64,000 nucleotides of DNA from an actinobacterium LLX17 (GTDB lineage Bacteria > Actinomycetota > Actinomycetes > Propionibacteriales > Nocardioidaceae): assembly GCA_000471045.1 (NCBI GenBank), contig KI301992.1, forward strand, positions 2,240,060 to 2,304,059, read 5' to 3'. The notes beneath the pieces are model-generated. The model ran no database searches, was not told the origin of the DNA, and saw only the letters and a list, made by a program, of their open reading frames with translations. The translations under genes and the position numbers were made by a program. How positions within the stretch are numbered: the first letter of the stretch is position 1; the number at the start of each line of letters is the position of its first letter. Shown here piece by piece: positions 42,015 to 51,387 of this stretch.

Positions 42015-42497
42015 GTGAATCCGTCCGACGTCGAGCCCGCGGTCATGACGGCCGCCGTCGTGCTGACGGGTCTGGTGGCCGGCCTCTTCGCCGCGTTCGA
42101 CTACTGCGTCATGCCCGGCCTGCGCCGGGTCGCCGACGACGCCTTCGTCGCGACGATGCGGGGCATCAACGTGGCCATCATCAACCCGGTGTTCGGCGTC
42201 GTCTTCGGTGGCGCGCTGGTGGCAGCGGGTGCGGCCGTGGCGGTCAGCTGGTCCGAGCCGACGGCGCGGTGGTGGGCCACGGCGGGGTTCGTCCTGTACG
42301 TCGGCACGCTCGCCATCACCGGCCTGCGCAACGTGCCGCTCAACGAGGCGCTCGAGGACGGCCCCCTGTCGAGCACAGCGGATGCGTCGGCCCTGCGCGC
42401 GGAGTTCGAGCGGTCCTGGACCCGCTGGAACCTGACCCGCACCGCCACCTCGTGCGGCGCGTTCTTCGCGCTCGTCGTGGCCGCCGTCCAGCTCTGA
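42015..42497 (+). CDS. DUF1772 membrane protein
   Basis: 160 residues from GTG 42015. Four hydrophobic segments; LTGLVAGLFAAFDYCVMPGL, MRGINVAIINPVFGVVF and the NVPLNEAL loop are typical of DUF1772. Function unknown. TAGGAT ends exactly six bases before the GTG and there is no ribosome site, so the mRNA is probably leaderless. Divergent from the TPP-controlled thiM operon. Confidence 0.85.
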   Translation: MNPSDVEPAVMTAAVVLTGLVAGLFAAFDYCVMPGLRRVADDAFVATMRGINVAIINPVFGVVFGGALVAAGAAVAVSWSEPTARWWATAGFVLYVGTLAITGLRNVPLNEALEDGPLSSTADASALRAEFERSWTRWNLTRTATSCGAFFALVVAAVQL

Positions 42498-42548
42498 TCC
42501 CGGTCCGCACGCCTCCCTCTTCCCTTGCGGGAACATCTCGACTCCGGT

Positions 42549-42578
42549 TATAGTTGAAATGTGAACTAGTTGGTTCAC
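42549..42578 (+). promoter_or_regulatory. Pirin gene promoter with inverted repeat
   Basis: TATAGT (42549-42554) is a good -10 box; TTGCGG (42523-42528) could be a -35 box with a long 20-base spacer. Directly downstream GTGAAC (42561-42566) and GTTCAC (42573-42578) form an inverted repeat around TAGTTG, a fair operator for an unknown dimeric repressor. Confidence 0.4.
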
Positions 42579-42595
42579 CGACCGAGGAGGCCCTC

Positions 42596-43579
42596 ATGCC
42601 CGCCGTCACCGCACCCGACTGGACCGTCCTGCCCCGGACGGTCGCCCCCCGCCCCGGCACCGAGGACCGCGGCGTCGTCAGCGTGACGACCGCACCGCAG
42701 GGCTACGAGGGCGAGGGCTTCCCCGTCCGCCGCGCCTTCGCCGGCGTCGATCCCCGTCTGCTGGACCCGTTCATCCACCTGGACCAGATGGGCGAGGTCG
42801 AGTACGCACCCGGCGAGCCGAAGGGCACGCCCTGGCACCCGCACCGCGGGTTCGAGACCGTCACCTACATGATCGACGGCGTCATGGACCACCAGGACAC
42901 CCACGGTGGCGGTGGCTCCATCACCGACGGCGACACGCAGTGGATGACCGCCGGCAGCGGTCTGCTGCACATCGAGACGCCGCCAGAGTGGCTCGTCTCC
43001 AGCGGCGGCCTGTTCCACGGACTGCAGCTGTGGGTCAACCTGCCCAAGGCCGACAAGTGGCTGCCGCCGCACTACCAGGACCTGCGCGCCAGCGAGGTCG
43101 GCCTGGGCACGTCACCGGACGCCGGTGCGCTGATCCGCGTCATCGCCGGCGACGTCGACGGGATCACCGGACCCGGCTCGACCCGCACCCCGATGACCAT
43201 GGTGCACGCGACCGTCAGCCCGGGCGCCGAGGTCGTGCTGCCGTGGCGCACCGACTTCAACGCCCTCGTCTACGTGATGAGCGGTGACGGCTACGCCGGG
43301 CACGAGCGCCGCCCGATCCGCACCGGTCAGCTGGCGGTGCTCGGCCACGGGGAGACCGTGACGGTCGGTGCCGACTCCCGCCAGGAGGCCCGCCACTCCG
43401 CCCTGGAGGTCGTGGTGCTCGGCGGCCTGCCGATCCGTGAGCCGATCGCCTGGGCCGGACCGTTCGTCATGAACACCAAGGCCGAAGTCATGCAGGCGTT
43501 CGAGGACTTCCAGAAGGGTCGCCTCGGCACCATCCCGACCGTCCCGCACGCCGACGTGCACGGCAGCCTCGAGCCCTGA
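42596..43579 (+). CDS. Pirin family protein
   Basis: 327 residues from ATG 42596 with GAGGAGGCCCTC upstream. Bicupin: the N-terminal cupin has PFIHLDQMGEVEYAPGE and TPWHPHRGFETVTYMIDGVMDHQDTHGG with the metal-binding His residues, followed by QWMTAGSGLLHIETP; the C-terminal cupin has a degenerate site. Pirins may act as quercetinase-like dioxygenases or redox sensors; the activity here cannot be told. It has its own promoter with an inverted repeat (42561-42578). Confidence 0.9.
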   Translation: MPAVTAPDWTVLPRTVAPRPGTEDRGVVSVTTAPQGYEGEGFPVRRAFAGVDPRLLDPFIHLDQMGEVEYAPGEPKGTPWHPHRGFETVTYMIDGVMDHQDTHGGGGSITDGDTQWMTAGSGLLHIETPPEWLVSSGGLFHGLQLWVNLPKADKWLPPHYQDLRASEVGLGTSPDAGALIRVIAGDVDGITGPGSTRTPMTMVHATVSPGAEVVLPWRTDFNALVYVMSGDGYAGHERRPIRTGQLAVLGHGETVTVGADSRQEARHSALEVVVLGGLPIREPIAWAGPFVMNTKAEVMQAFEDFQKGRLGTIPTVPHADVHGSLEP

Positions 43580-43608
43580 GGCCCGGACCCGACGCCTAGG
43601 GTGGCCGG

Positions 43609-44247
43609 GTGAGGATTCCGTGGCTGCCTTTGTTCGCCGTGGTCGCGATCGTGCACCTGGTGCTGCTCGGGCTCGAGGTCAGTCCGGCCGACAGCATCAC
43701 CAAGTGCCTGGCCGCCCCGATGCTGATCGGCTGGGTCCTGTCGACGGGGGCGCCGCGCATCCTGGCCGTGGCCCTGGCCTTCTGCCTCGGCGGTGACTTC
43801 TTCCTCGAGCTCGACGACCTGTTCGTGGTCGGGATGGCCTCGTTCGCCCTCGGGCACGTCGCGTTCATCACCTGGTTCGTCTCGTGCGGCGCCCTCGAGA
43901 GGCTTCGGGCGCGGCCCTGGGTCCCGGTGGCCCTGGCGGTCGCGGCGGTGGCGCTGGTCGTCGTGGTCTGGGGCGGGATCGACGACCCGGTCGTCCGCGC
44001 GGCCATCCCGTTCTACGCGCTGCTGCTGAGCGGCACCGCGGCCACCGCCCTCGCGGTCGACGCTCGCGCCGGGCTCGGCGGCCTGTGCTTCCTGGTCTCC
44101 GACGCCGTCATCGCCCTGACCGTCGCGGACCGCCTCAGCGCCGGGGTGGTCGCCGACCTCGTCATCATGGTGCTCTACCTGACCGCGATCGCCCTGCTCA
44201 CGACCGGCGCCGCCCGCCTCTCCCCACGCACGCCCCTCGCCGCATGA
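43609..44247 (+). CDS. YhhN/TMEM86-family membrane protein (lysoplasmalogenase-like)
   Basis: 212 residues from GTG 43609. Seven to eight hydrophobic segments with the family motifs CLAAPMLIGWVL, FCLGGDFFLEL, FALGHVAFITWF and GGLCFLVSDAVIAL. Characterised members (TMEM86) hydrolyse the vinyl-ether bond of lysoplasmalogens; bacterial substrate unknown. TAGGGT ends six bases before the GTG without a ribosome site, so it is probably leaderless. The stop overlaps the start of the acyltransferase gene (ATGA), linking it to phospholipid metabolism. Confidence 0.85.
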   Translation: MRIPWLPLFAVVAIVHLVLLGLEVSPADSITKCLAAPMLIGWVLSTGAPRILAVALAFCLGGDFFLELDDLFVVGMASFALGHVAFITWFVSCGALERLRARPWVPVALAVAAVALVVVVWGGIDDPVVRAAIPFYALLLSGTAATALAVDARAGLGGLCFLVSDAVIALTVADRLSAGVVADLVIMVLYLTAIALLTTGAARLSPRTPLAA

Positions 44248-45002
44248 AGGGCGACCTGGTCTACCGCTCGGTCGTGCGAGCCTGCGGCGCCCTGTTCTGC
44301 CTGCAGGGCTACCGCTTCGACGTCCGCGGCGTCGAGCACCTGCCGGCCGCCGGATCCGCCGTCCTGGCCAGCAACCACCAGAGCCTCATCGACTTCACCC
44401 TCGTCGGACGGGCCACCCGTGAACGCGGACGCCTGGTGCGGTTCATGGCCAAGCGTTCGCTGTTCGGTCGGAACCTCCTGGGCTGGCTGATGCGCCGCAT
44501 GGGCCACCTGCCCGTCGAGCGCGGCCACGGAGCGGTCGCCTACCGCCGGGCGCTGCGGCTCGTCGAGGCGGGCGAGGTCGTGGGCCTCTTCCCCGAGGCC
44601 ACCATCAGCCGGTCATGGCTGATCAAGCCGTTGCGCCCCGGAGCCGCAGCCATCGCCCTGCGCTGCGACGCTCCCCTGATCCCCGTGGTCACGTGGGGCG
44701 GGCACCGCATCCTGACGGTCGACGGTCGCCGGTCGCTGCGCCGCCGCATCGCCGTCACGGTCCTGGTCGGTCCCCCGATCGAGCGCCGCGACGACGACAC
44801 CATCGCCACCCTCACCGAACGACTGCGGGCGGCCCTCACCGAGCTGCTCGACACCGCGATCGAGACCTACCCCGACGTCCCGCGCAACGACGATGACCGG
44901 TGGTGGCTGCCGCACGACCGGGGCGGCACCGCGCCCGACCCGGAGACCGCGCACGAGCTCGACCTCGCCGGGGTGCTGCGCGTCGGCGACGTCCTGGAGT
45001 GA
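44244..45002 (+). CDS. PlsC-type 1-acylglycerol-3-phosphate acyltransferase
   Basis: 252 residues from ATG 44244 (overlap with YhhN stop). Motif I is NHQSLIDF (NHx4D), motif II around MAKRSLFGRNLLGWLMRRMGHLPVERG, motif III LFPEATISRS (a FPEGTRS variant in which Gly is Ala) and motif IV APLIPVVTWG. These define the LPLAT/PlsC fold that acylates lysophosphatidic acid or a similar lipid. The C-terminal 40 residues are acidic. The Ala for Gly in motif III is unusual but seen in actinobacterial members. Confidence 0.88.
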   Translation: MKGDLVYRSVVRACGALFCLQGYRFDVRGVEHLPAAGSAVLASNHQSLIDFTLVGRATRERGRLVRFMAKRSLFGRNLLGWLMRRMGHLPVERGHGAVAYRRALRLVEAGEVVGLFPEATISRSWLIKPLRPGAAAIALRCDAPLIPVVTWGGHRILTVDGRRSLRRRIAVTVLVGPPIERRDDDTIATLTERLRAALTELLDTAIETYPDVPRNDDDRWWLPHDRGGTAPDPETAHELDLAGVLRVGDVLE

Positions 45003-45063
45003 CGCTCGAGGCGGTGAATTGGTACGATCGCACCACATCGCCAATCAGCCCGTGGAGGCTCCT

Positions 45064-45897
45064 GTGCGCAAGACCTCGTTCGACGGTGCGGTCACCGTCA
45101 TCACCGGAGCCGGCAGCGGCATCGGACGCTCGGCCGCCCACGCCGCCGTGCAGCGCGGCGCCCGCGTCGTCCTCACCGACGTGCAGGCCGACGGACTGGC
45201 CCAGACCGTCGACCAGCTCGGCGACGCGGTGCTGCACCACGACGCCCTCGACGTCACCGACGCCGACGCCGTGCAGGACTTCGCCGACCGGGTGCACAAG
45301 GAGGTCGACGCCGTCGACGTCGTGCTGAACGTCGCCGGCATCTCGACGTGGGGCCGCATCGAGGACCTCGAGCTGCGGCACTGGCGGCGCACCGTCGAGA
45401 TCGACCTGATGGGCCCCATCCACGTCATGCACGCCTTCGTCCCCCCGATGGTGCGAGCCGGCCAGGGCGGACACGTCGCCAACGTCAGCTCGGCCGCAGG
45501 ACTCTTCGGCCTGCCCATCCACGCCCCCTACAGCGCCGCCAAGTTCGGCCTGCGGGGCGTCAGCGAGGTGCTGCGCTTCGACCTCGCCGCCCACGACATC
45601 GGGGTCACCCTCGTGTGCCCCGGCGCCGTCGCCACTCCGCTCGTCGGCACCGTCGACATCGTGGGGGTCGATCGTGACGACCCGAAGATGCAGAAGGCCA
45701 TCAACGGCTTCGTCAAGCACGCCGTCACCCCCGACCAGGCGGCCGAGTCGATGCTCCGCGCGGTCGAGAAGGGCCGCTACATGGCGTTCACCTCCCGCGA
45801 CGTCCGACTCGGCTGGTACGCGCAGCGCTACGTGCCGTTCGGCTACGACGCGGCGATGCGCCTCATGAACCGCAGGGTGCGCAGCCTCCTGCGGTGA
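45064..45897 (+). CDS. Short-chain dehydrogenase/reductase
   Basis: 277 residues from GTG 45064, with GGAGGCTCCT upstream. Classical SDR: TGAGSGIGRSAAHAAV (cofactor loop, residues 13 onward), NVAGIS, the catalytic Ser in NVSSAAG and YSAAK with Tyr and Lys, then PGAVATPL. The Asp in VVLTDVQ after strand 2 favours NAD(H). The substrate is unknown. It follows the PlsC gene by 61 bases and may belong to the same lipid-related group. Confidence 0.88.
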   Translation: MRKTSFDGAVTVITGAGSGIGRSAAHAAVQRGARVVLTDVQADGLAQTVDQLGDAVLHHDALDVTDADAVQDFADRVHKEVDAVDVVLNVAGISTWGRIEDLELRHWRRTVEIDLMGPIHVMHAFVPPMVRAGQGGHVANVSSAAGLFGLPIHAPYSAAKFGLRGVSEVLRFDLAAHDIGVTLVCPGAVATPLVGTVDIVGVDRDDPKMQKAINGFVKHAVTPDQAAESMLRAVEKGRYMAFTSRDVRLGWYAQRYVPFGYDAAMRLMNRRVRSLLR

Positions 45898-45933
45898 GCG
45901 GGTCACCAGCGATCCGATAAACTCCTCGGACGC

Positions 45934-48783
45934 ATGACCTACCTGATCGCTGCGCACTTTCTTGCCGCAGCGTGGTCCCCTGCCCTCGTGCGGATGCTGG
46001 GTCGCCGAGCCTTCCTGGTGCTGGCCCTCGTCCCCGCCATCTCCTTCGCCTGGTTGCTCCCTCGGGTCCTGACGGCCTCGGAGGGTGAGCCCGCCAGCGA
46101 GTCCTACGGGTGGGCCGGGAGCGTCGGGCTCGACATCGACCTCGTGCTGGGCCCCGTCGGCGGTCCGATCGCCCTGCTCGTGACGGGCATCGGCGCCCTG
46201 GTGCTCCTGTACTGCACCTGGTACTTCAAGCCCGACGACACCGAGATGTGGCGCTTCACCGCGGTGTTCACGGCCTTCGCCGGGTCGATGCTGGGGCTGG
46301 TGCTGAGCGACAACATCTACCTGCTCTACGTCTTCTGGGAGCTCACGACCGTCCTGTCGTTCCTGCTCGTCGGCCACAACCCCGAGCGCCGAGCCAACCG
46401 GCGGGCCGCCATGAACGCGCTGCTGGTCACGACGTTCGGGGGCCTGGCCATGCTGGTGGGCCTGGTGCTGCTGAACGTGGCCACCAGCTCGACCCGCCTC
46501 AGCGAGATCGTGGCCGACCCGCCGGACGCCTCGCTCACGGTGCACGTGGCCGTCGCGCTCGTCCTGCTGGGGGCGGTCTCGAAGTCGGCGCTCGTGCCGT
46601 TCCACTTCTGGCTGCCCGGCGCCATGGCGGCACCCACCCCGGTCAGCGCCTACCTCCACGCCGCGGCGATGGTCAAGGCCGGCGTCTTCCTCGTCGCCGT
46701 CCTGGCGCCCGCGTTCTCCGACCTCGTCTGGTGGCGGCCGACCCTCGTGGTGCTGGGTCTCACGACGATGATGATCGGCGGGCTGCGCGCGCTGCGCCAG
46801 TACGACATCAAGCTTCTGCTGGCCTACGGGACCGTCAGCCAGCTCGGCTTCCTGATGCTCGTGGCCGGGTTGGGCACGCGATCCGCCACCGTCGCTGGCC
46901 TCGCCATGCTCGTCGCACACGCCCTCTTCAAGTCGACGCTGTTCCTCGTGGTGGGTGTCATCGACCGCAGCACCGGCACCCGTGACCTGCGCGAGCTGTC
47001 GGGCCTGGCCCGGGAGCTCCCGGTGATGCTCGCTGCCGCCGTCGTCGCGGGAGCCTCGATGGCCGGACTCCCTCCGACCATCGGCTTCCTGGGCAAGGAG
47101 GCCGTGCTGGCCTCGATCGAGGATCTGGGCACCGACACCGGCGACGTGGTGTGGGGGGCGGTGGCCCTCGTGGGCGTCGTCGCCGGCTCGGTCCTGACCG
47201 TCGCCTACACCGCCCGCTTCCTGTGGGGCACCTTCTCGACGAAGCCCGGGGTCGAGCCGTCCGCCATCTCCCGCAAGTCACAGTGGTTCGGCCTGGCTCC
47301 CGCCCTGCTGGCGACGCTCAGTCTGGTGCTCGGGTTCGCGGGCCACGGGCTCACCGAGATCCTGATGGGCGCCGGCGCGGCCTACCCAGCGGGCGCGCAC
47401 GAGCCGGAGCTGACGCTCTGGCACGGTGTCAGCCTGCCGCTCCTGCTGTCGATCGTCACCGTCGTGCTGGGTCTGGCCCTGTTCGTGGGCCGGCGCGCCG
47501 TCGCCGCCGGCCAGCACCTCGTGACCGACCACGTCTGGCTGCCCGACGCCGAGCGCGCCTACCACCGGGTCATCCGTGGGGTCGACCGCCTCGCCATCGA
47601 GCTGACGGGTCGGACCCAGCGCGGCTCGCTGCCGTTCTACGTGGCCACCATCCTGCTCGTCGTGGCGATCGTGCCCGGCTCGATGCTGGTGCGCGCCCTG
47701 CTCTCCGACAGCACCGACATCTCGGTCAAGCTCGCCGACCGTCCCCTGCAGGTCGTCGTGGCGCTCCTCGTGGCGGGGGCGTCCATCGCCGCGGTCCGGT
47801 CCCGGCGGCGGCTGCGGGCCGTGCTGCTGGTCGGACTCAGCGGGTACGGCACGGCCCTGCTGTTCGTCGCCCACGGCGCTCCGGACCTCGCTCTGACGCA
47901 GGTGCTCGTCGAGACCTTCCTGCTGGTGACCTTCGTGCTGGTGCTGCGTCGCCTCCCGCCGTTCTTCTCCACCCGGCCCTTCACGGCCAGCCGCTGGGTG
48001 CGGGTCGCCATCGGCACCCTGACCGGCACCGTCGTCGCGGTCATGGCCCTGGTCATGGCCTCGGCTCGCAGGGCCGATCCTGTGGGCGACGACTTCGCGG
48101 GTCCGGCGCTCGACTACGGCGGCGGCAAGAACATCGTCAACGTCACGCTGGTCGACATCCGCGCCTGGGACACCCTGGGTGAGCTCTCGGTCCTGGTCGT
48201 GGCCGCCACCGGTGTCGCCAGCCTCATTCACCTGTTGACCGACCGTGCCGCCCGGATCGACCGCTCACCGGCGGGCGACGGCGGGCAGCGCTGGCTGGGC
48301 AGGTCGTCGAGCGTGCAGCCCGAGCGCCGTGCCGTCGTCTTCGAGGTCGTCACGCGACTCGTCTTCCACGCGGTGATCGTGTTCTCCCTCTACCTCGTCC
48401 TGGTCGGGCACAACTCCCCCGGTGGAGGATTTGCCGGAGGACTCGTCGCCGGGCTGGCGCTGATGGTGCGCTACCTCGTCGGCGGCCGCAAGGAGCTCGA
48501 CGCGGCCGCGCCGGTGGACGCCGGACTCGTGCTGGGACTGGGTCTCGCCACTGCGTCGCTGGCGGGGCTGCTGCCCACGCTGCTGGGTGGCGGAGTGCTG
48601 CAGAGCGCCATCATCGACGTGCCGCTCGGTCCGCTCGGCGAGCTGCACCTCGTCACGTCGGTGTTCTTCGACGTCGGCGTCTACCTCGTGGTGGTCGGCC
48701 TGGCCCTCGACGTCCTGCGCAGCCTGGGCGGCGGCATCGACAAGCACGAGACCGAAGAGCTGACCGAGGGGAGTCCGGCATGA
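45934..48783 (+). CDS. mrpA: Mrp-type Na+/H+ antiporter subunit A fused to subunit B domain
   Basis: 949 residues from ATG 45934. The first 500 residues form an NuoL-like proton-translocating unit (VFWELTTVLSFLLVGHN, ALVPFHFWLPGAMAAPTPVSAYLHAAAMVKAGVFL, KLLLAYGTVSQLGFL); then the MrpA-specific C-terminal extension; the last 140 residues are an MnhB domain (LVFHAVIVFSLYLVLVGHNSPGGGFAGGLVAGL). That explains why no separate mrpB gene follows. Mrp complexes exchange cytosolic Na+ for protons and serve pH and salt tolerance. TAAACT lies ten bases before the ATG and there is no ribosome site. Overlaps mrpC by 4 bases. Confidence 0.93.
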   Translation: MTYLIAAHFLAAAWSPALVRMLGRRAFLVLALVPAISFAWLLPRVLTASEGEPASESYGWAGSVGLDIDLVLGPVGGPIALLVTGIGALVLLYCTWYFKPDDTEMWRFTAVFTAFAGSMLGLVLSDNIYLLYVFWELTTVLSFLLVGHNPERRANRRAAMNALLVTTFGGLAMLVGLVLLNVATSSTRLSEIVADPPDASLTVHVAVALVLLGAVSKSALVPFHFWLPGAMAAPTPVSAYLHAAAMVKAGVFLVAVLAPAFSDLVWWRPTLVVLGLTTMMIGGLRALRQYDIKLLLAYGTVSQLGFLMLVAGLGTRSATVAGLAMLVAHALFKSTLFLVVGVIDRSTGTRDLRELSGLARELPVMLAAAVVAGASMAGLPPTIGFLGKEAVLASIEDLGTDTGDVVWGAVALVGVVAGSVLTVAYTARFLWGTFSTKPGVEPSAISRKSQWFGLAPALLATLSLVLGFAGHGLTEILMGAGAAYPAGAHEPELTLWHGVSLPLLLSIVTVVLGLALFVGRRAVAAGQHLVTDHVWLPDAERAYHRVIRGVDRLAIELTGRTQRGSLPFYVATILLVVAIVPGSMLVRALLSDSTDISVKLADRPLQVVVALLVAGASIAAVRSRRRLRAVLLVGLSGYGTALLFVAHGAPDLALTQVLVETFLLVTFVLVLRRLPPFFSTRPFTASRWVRVAIGTLTGTVVAVMALVMASARRADPVGDDFAGPALDYGGGKNIVNVTLVDIRAWDTLGELSVLVVAATGVASLIHLLTDRAARIDRSPAGDGGQRWLGRSSSVQPERRAVVFEVVTRLVFHAVIVFSLYLVLVGHNSPGGGFAGGLVAGLALMVRYLVGGRKELDAAAPVDAGLVLGLGLATASLAGLLPTLLGGGVLQSAIIDVPLGPLGELHLVTSVFFDVGVYLVVVGLALDVLRSLGGGIDKHETEELTEGSPA

Positions 48784-49268
48784 CCGTCGATCTCGCCCTC
48801 GTCGTCGCCATCGGCGTGCTGGTGGCCTGTGGCGTCACCCTGATCCTGGAGCGCAGCCTGACCCGCATCCTGCTGGGGTTCGTAATCCTCAGCAACGGCA
48901 TCAACCTGCTGTTCCTCCTGGCCTCGGGCGCCCCCGGCCGGGCGCCGATCATCGGCTCGTCCGACGAGCGCATGTCCGATCCCCTCCCCCAGGCCATGGC
49001 CCTGACGGCCATCGTCATCACCCTCGGCGTCACGGCCTTCGGGCTCGCGCTGGCCTACCGTGCCTGGCAGCTCGAGGGCCATGACGACGTGCAGGACGAC
49101 GTGGAGGACGCGCTCGTCATGCGCCGGGCCCACGACGACCAGACCTCGACGAGCTTCGACGACGTCAACGCCGGGATGCCGGACGAGGAAGGCGTCGATC
49201 CCGTCGACACCACCGGCGGCGATCAGGCCAGCACCGAGCCCGTCACCGACGAGGTGAAGGACTCATGA
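48780..49268 (+). CDS. mrpC: Mrp antiporter subunit C (NuoK-like)
   Basis: 162 residues from ATG 48780 (ATGA overlap with mrpA). Three helices with GVTLILERSLTRILLGFVILSNGINLLFLL and DPLPQAMALTAIVITLGVTAFGLAL, as in NuoK/MnhC. The C-terminal 55 residues are long, acidic and hydrophilic (DDVQDDVEDALVMRRAHDD), longer than in most MnhC proteins. Confidence 0.93.
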   Translation: MTVDLALVVAIGVLVACGVTLILERSLTRILLGFVILSNGINLLFLLASGAPGRAPIIGSSDERMSDPLPQAMALTAIVITLGVTAFGLALAYRAWQLEGHDDVQDDVEDALVMRRAHDDQTSTSFDDVNAGMPDEEGVDPVDTTGGDQASTEPVTDEVKDS

Positions 49269-49278
49269 GGTGGAACCC

Positions 49279-50841
49279 ATGACCCAGCTGGTCCTGCTGC
49301 CGGTGATCCTGCCCCTGCTGGGCGCCGGCCTCTGCCTCGCGTTCGGCCGGTCCGCGCGGGCGCAGCGCATCATCAGCATCGCCGTGCTGGTGGCGGTCGT
49401 GGCCGTCGCGGCGGTGCTGCTCTGGCGCGCCGACACCCAGGGACCGCAGGCCGTCAACGTCGGCGGCTGGCCGGTCGAGATCGGGATCAGCCTCGTGGCC
49501 GACCGCCTGTCGGCCCTCCTGCTGCTGGTCTCGACCCTGGTGACGCTGACGGTGCTGCTGTACTCGTTCGGGCAGGGGATCGTGGAGTTCGGGCGCGACA
49601 CCCCGCTCTCGGTGTTCTACCCGACGTTCCTGGTGCTGAGCGCCGGCGTCTCCTCGGCCTTCCTGTCGGCCGACCTGTTCAACCTGTTCGTGGCCTTCGA
49701 GGTGCTGCTCGTGGCCAGCTACGTGCTGATCACCCTCGGTGGCACCGAGGCCCGTGTCCGGGCCGGCACGATCTACGTCATCGTCGGCCTGATCTCCTCG
49801 GCGCTGTTCCTCATCACCATCGCCTGCGTCTACGCCGCGGCGGGCACGGTCAACCTCGCCGAGCTGCCGGAACGGCTCGCCGACCTGCCCGAGCCGACCC
49901 GCCTGGTCCTCCAGCTCATGCTGCTGGTCACCTTTGCGATCAAGGCGGCCATCTTCCCGTTGTCGGCCTGGCTCCCGGACTCCTACCCCACGGCTCCCGC
50001 ACCCGTCACCGCCGTCTTCGCCGGCCTGCTGACGAAGGTCGGCGTCTACGCCATCATCCGCACGCAGACGCTCGTCTTCGACGGCGACGCCCTGCGGACC
50101 CTTCTTCTGGTCGCCGCCGTCCTGACCATGGTCGTCGGCATCCTGGGTGCCGTCGCGCAGTCCGACATCAAGCGCATGCTCTCGTTCACGCTCGTCAGCC
50201 ACATCGGCTACATGCTGTTCGGGGTCGCCCTCGGCACCGAGGCGGGCTACTCCGGCGCCATCTTCTACGTCGTGCACCACATCACTGCGCAGACCGCCCT
50301 GTTCCTGGTGGCGGGCCTGATCGAGTACCGCACCGGCACCACCCAGCTCGACCGGCTCGGCGGTCTGGCACGTGGCACGCCCGTGCTGGCGGTCCTGTTC
50401 CTGGTGCCGGCGCTCAACCTCGCGGGCATCCCGCCCTTCTCGGGGTTCCTGGGCAAGCTGGCGCTCATCCAGGCCGGCTCGATGCCGGGTGACGCGCTGG
50501 CCTACGTGGCGGTGGGTGCCGCGGTCGCCAGCAGCCTGCTGACCCTGTACGCGGTGGCGAAGGCGTGGAACCGGGCCTTCTGGCAGCCGGCCGAGGACGA
50601 GGCACCCGAGGGGCACGACCGGCGCCCCGGGTCGATGCACGAGGGACAGACGTCCAGCTCACCGGAGATCAGCTCCCTGCGGCTTCCCCGCGGCATGGCA
50701 CTGCCGACGTTGGCCCTGGTGGGACTGTCCGTCGGCATCACGTTCGTGGCAGGTCCTCTGCTGGGCATCACCGATCGTGCCGCCACGGACCTCCTGGAGC
50801 GCACCCCGTACATCGAGGCCGTGCTGGGGGAGGACCGATGA
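49279..50841 (+). CDS. mrpD: Mrp antiporter subunit D (NuoN/NuoM-like)
   Basis: 520 residues from ATG 49279, with TGAGGTGG before it; GTG 49270 would add three residues. Fourteen helices with FVAFEVLLVASYVLITLGG (Glu in helix 5), FAIKAAIFPLSAWLPDSYPTAPAPVTAVFAGLLTKVGVYAI in sequence and SDIKRMLSFTLVSHIGYMLFG: the proton-path residues of the NuoN/MrpD family. About 60 hydrophilic residues are inserted near 440-480. Confidence 0.93.
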   Translation: MTQLVLLPVILPLLGAGLCLAFGRSARAQRIISIAVLVAVVAVAAVLLWRADTQGPQAVNVGGWPVEIGISLVADRLSALLLLVSTLVTLTVLLYSFGQGIVEFGRDTPLSVFYPTFLVLSAGVSSAFLSADLFNLFVAFEVLLVASYVLITLGGTEARVRAGTIYVIVGLISSALFLITIACVYAAAGTVNLAELPERLADLPEPTRLVLQLMLLVTFAIKAAIFPLSAWLPDSYPTAPAPVTAVFAGLLTKVGVYAIIRTQTLVFDGDALRTLLLVAAVLTMVVGILGAVAQSDIKRMLSFTLVSHIGYMLFGVALGTEAGYSGAIFYVVHHITAQTALFLVAGLIEYRTGTTQLDRLGGLARGTPVLAVLFLVPALNLAGIPPFSGFLGKLALIQAGSMPGDALAYVAVGAAVASSLLTLYAVAKAWNRAFWQPAEDEAPEGHDRRPGSMHEGQTSSSPEISSLRLPRGMALPTLALVGLSVGITFVAGPLLGITDRAATDLLERTPYIEAVLGEDR

Positions 50842-51362
50842 TCCGCTGGACGGCGCTGCCCGGGCTGACCGTGCTCTGGCTGCTGCTGTGGGGCGACGTG
50901 ACGCCGCTGCTCGTGGTGGGGGGCCTGCTCGTCTCGTTGCTCGCGGTGGCGGCGTTCCCCTTCCCCCAGGGGCGTTGGGACGGCCGGTTCCGGCCCTGGT
51001 CCTTCGTCGTGCTGATCGCCTGCTTCGCCGTCGACCTCGTCGTCTCCAGCGTGCAGGTGTCGTGGATCGCCGTGCGCCCGAAGCCGTTGGGACGCAGCGC
51101 GGTGGTACGGGTACAGCTCCGCACCGAGTCGGAGCTGGTGATGGCGCTGACCGGTGAGCTCGTCTCGCTCGTGCCGGGCTCGCTGCTGCTCGAGCTCGAC
51201 GCCGCGACGTCGACGGTGTGGTTGCACGAGCTCGACGGCGAGCGGGACCTGTCGCGAGTCGTCGATCGGGTCCTGGCGCAGGAGCGCCGAGTCATCGCGG
51301 CGATCGGCACCCGCGAGGAGTACGAGGCCCACGTGGTCGGCGTCAAGGAGGCGAGGTCCTGA
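50838..51362 (+). CDS. mrpE: Mrp antiporter subunit E
   Basis: 174 residues from ATG 50838 (ATGA overlap with mrpD). Two to three N-terminal helices, then the MnhE signature VVSSVQVSWIAVRPKPLGRSAVVRVQL and LTGELVSLVPGSLLLELDAATSTVWLHELD given in order. Structural subunit of the Mrp complex. Confidence 0.92.
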   Translation: MIRWTALPGLTVLWLLLWGDVTPLLVVGGLLVSLLAVAAFPFPQGRWDGRFRPWSFVVLIACFAVDLVVSSVQVSWIAVRPKPLGRSAVVRVQLRTESELVMALTGELVSLVPGSLLLELDAATSTVWLHELDGERDLSRVVDRVLAQERRVIAAIGTREEYEAHVVGVKEARS

Positions 51363-51387
51363 TGTGTACCGGAGCGGAGGCGACCCC

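Noticed and set aside
44836-46920. Minus-strand frame of 694 codons
   Set aside because: Antisense to PlsC, SDR and mrpA genes; Gln/His/Asp-rich shadow.
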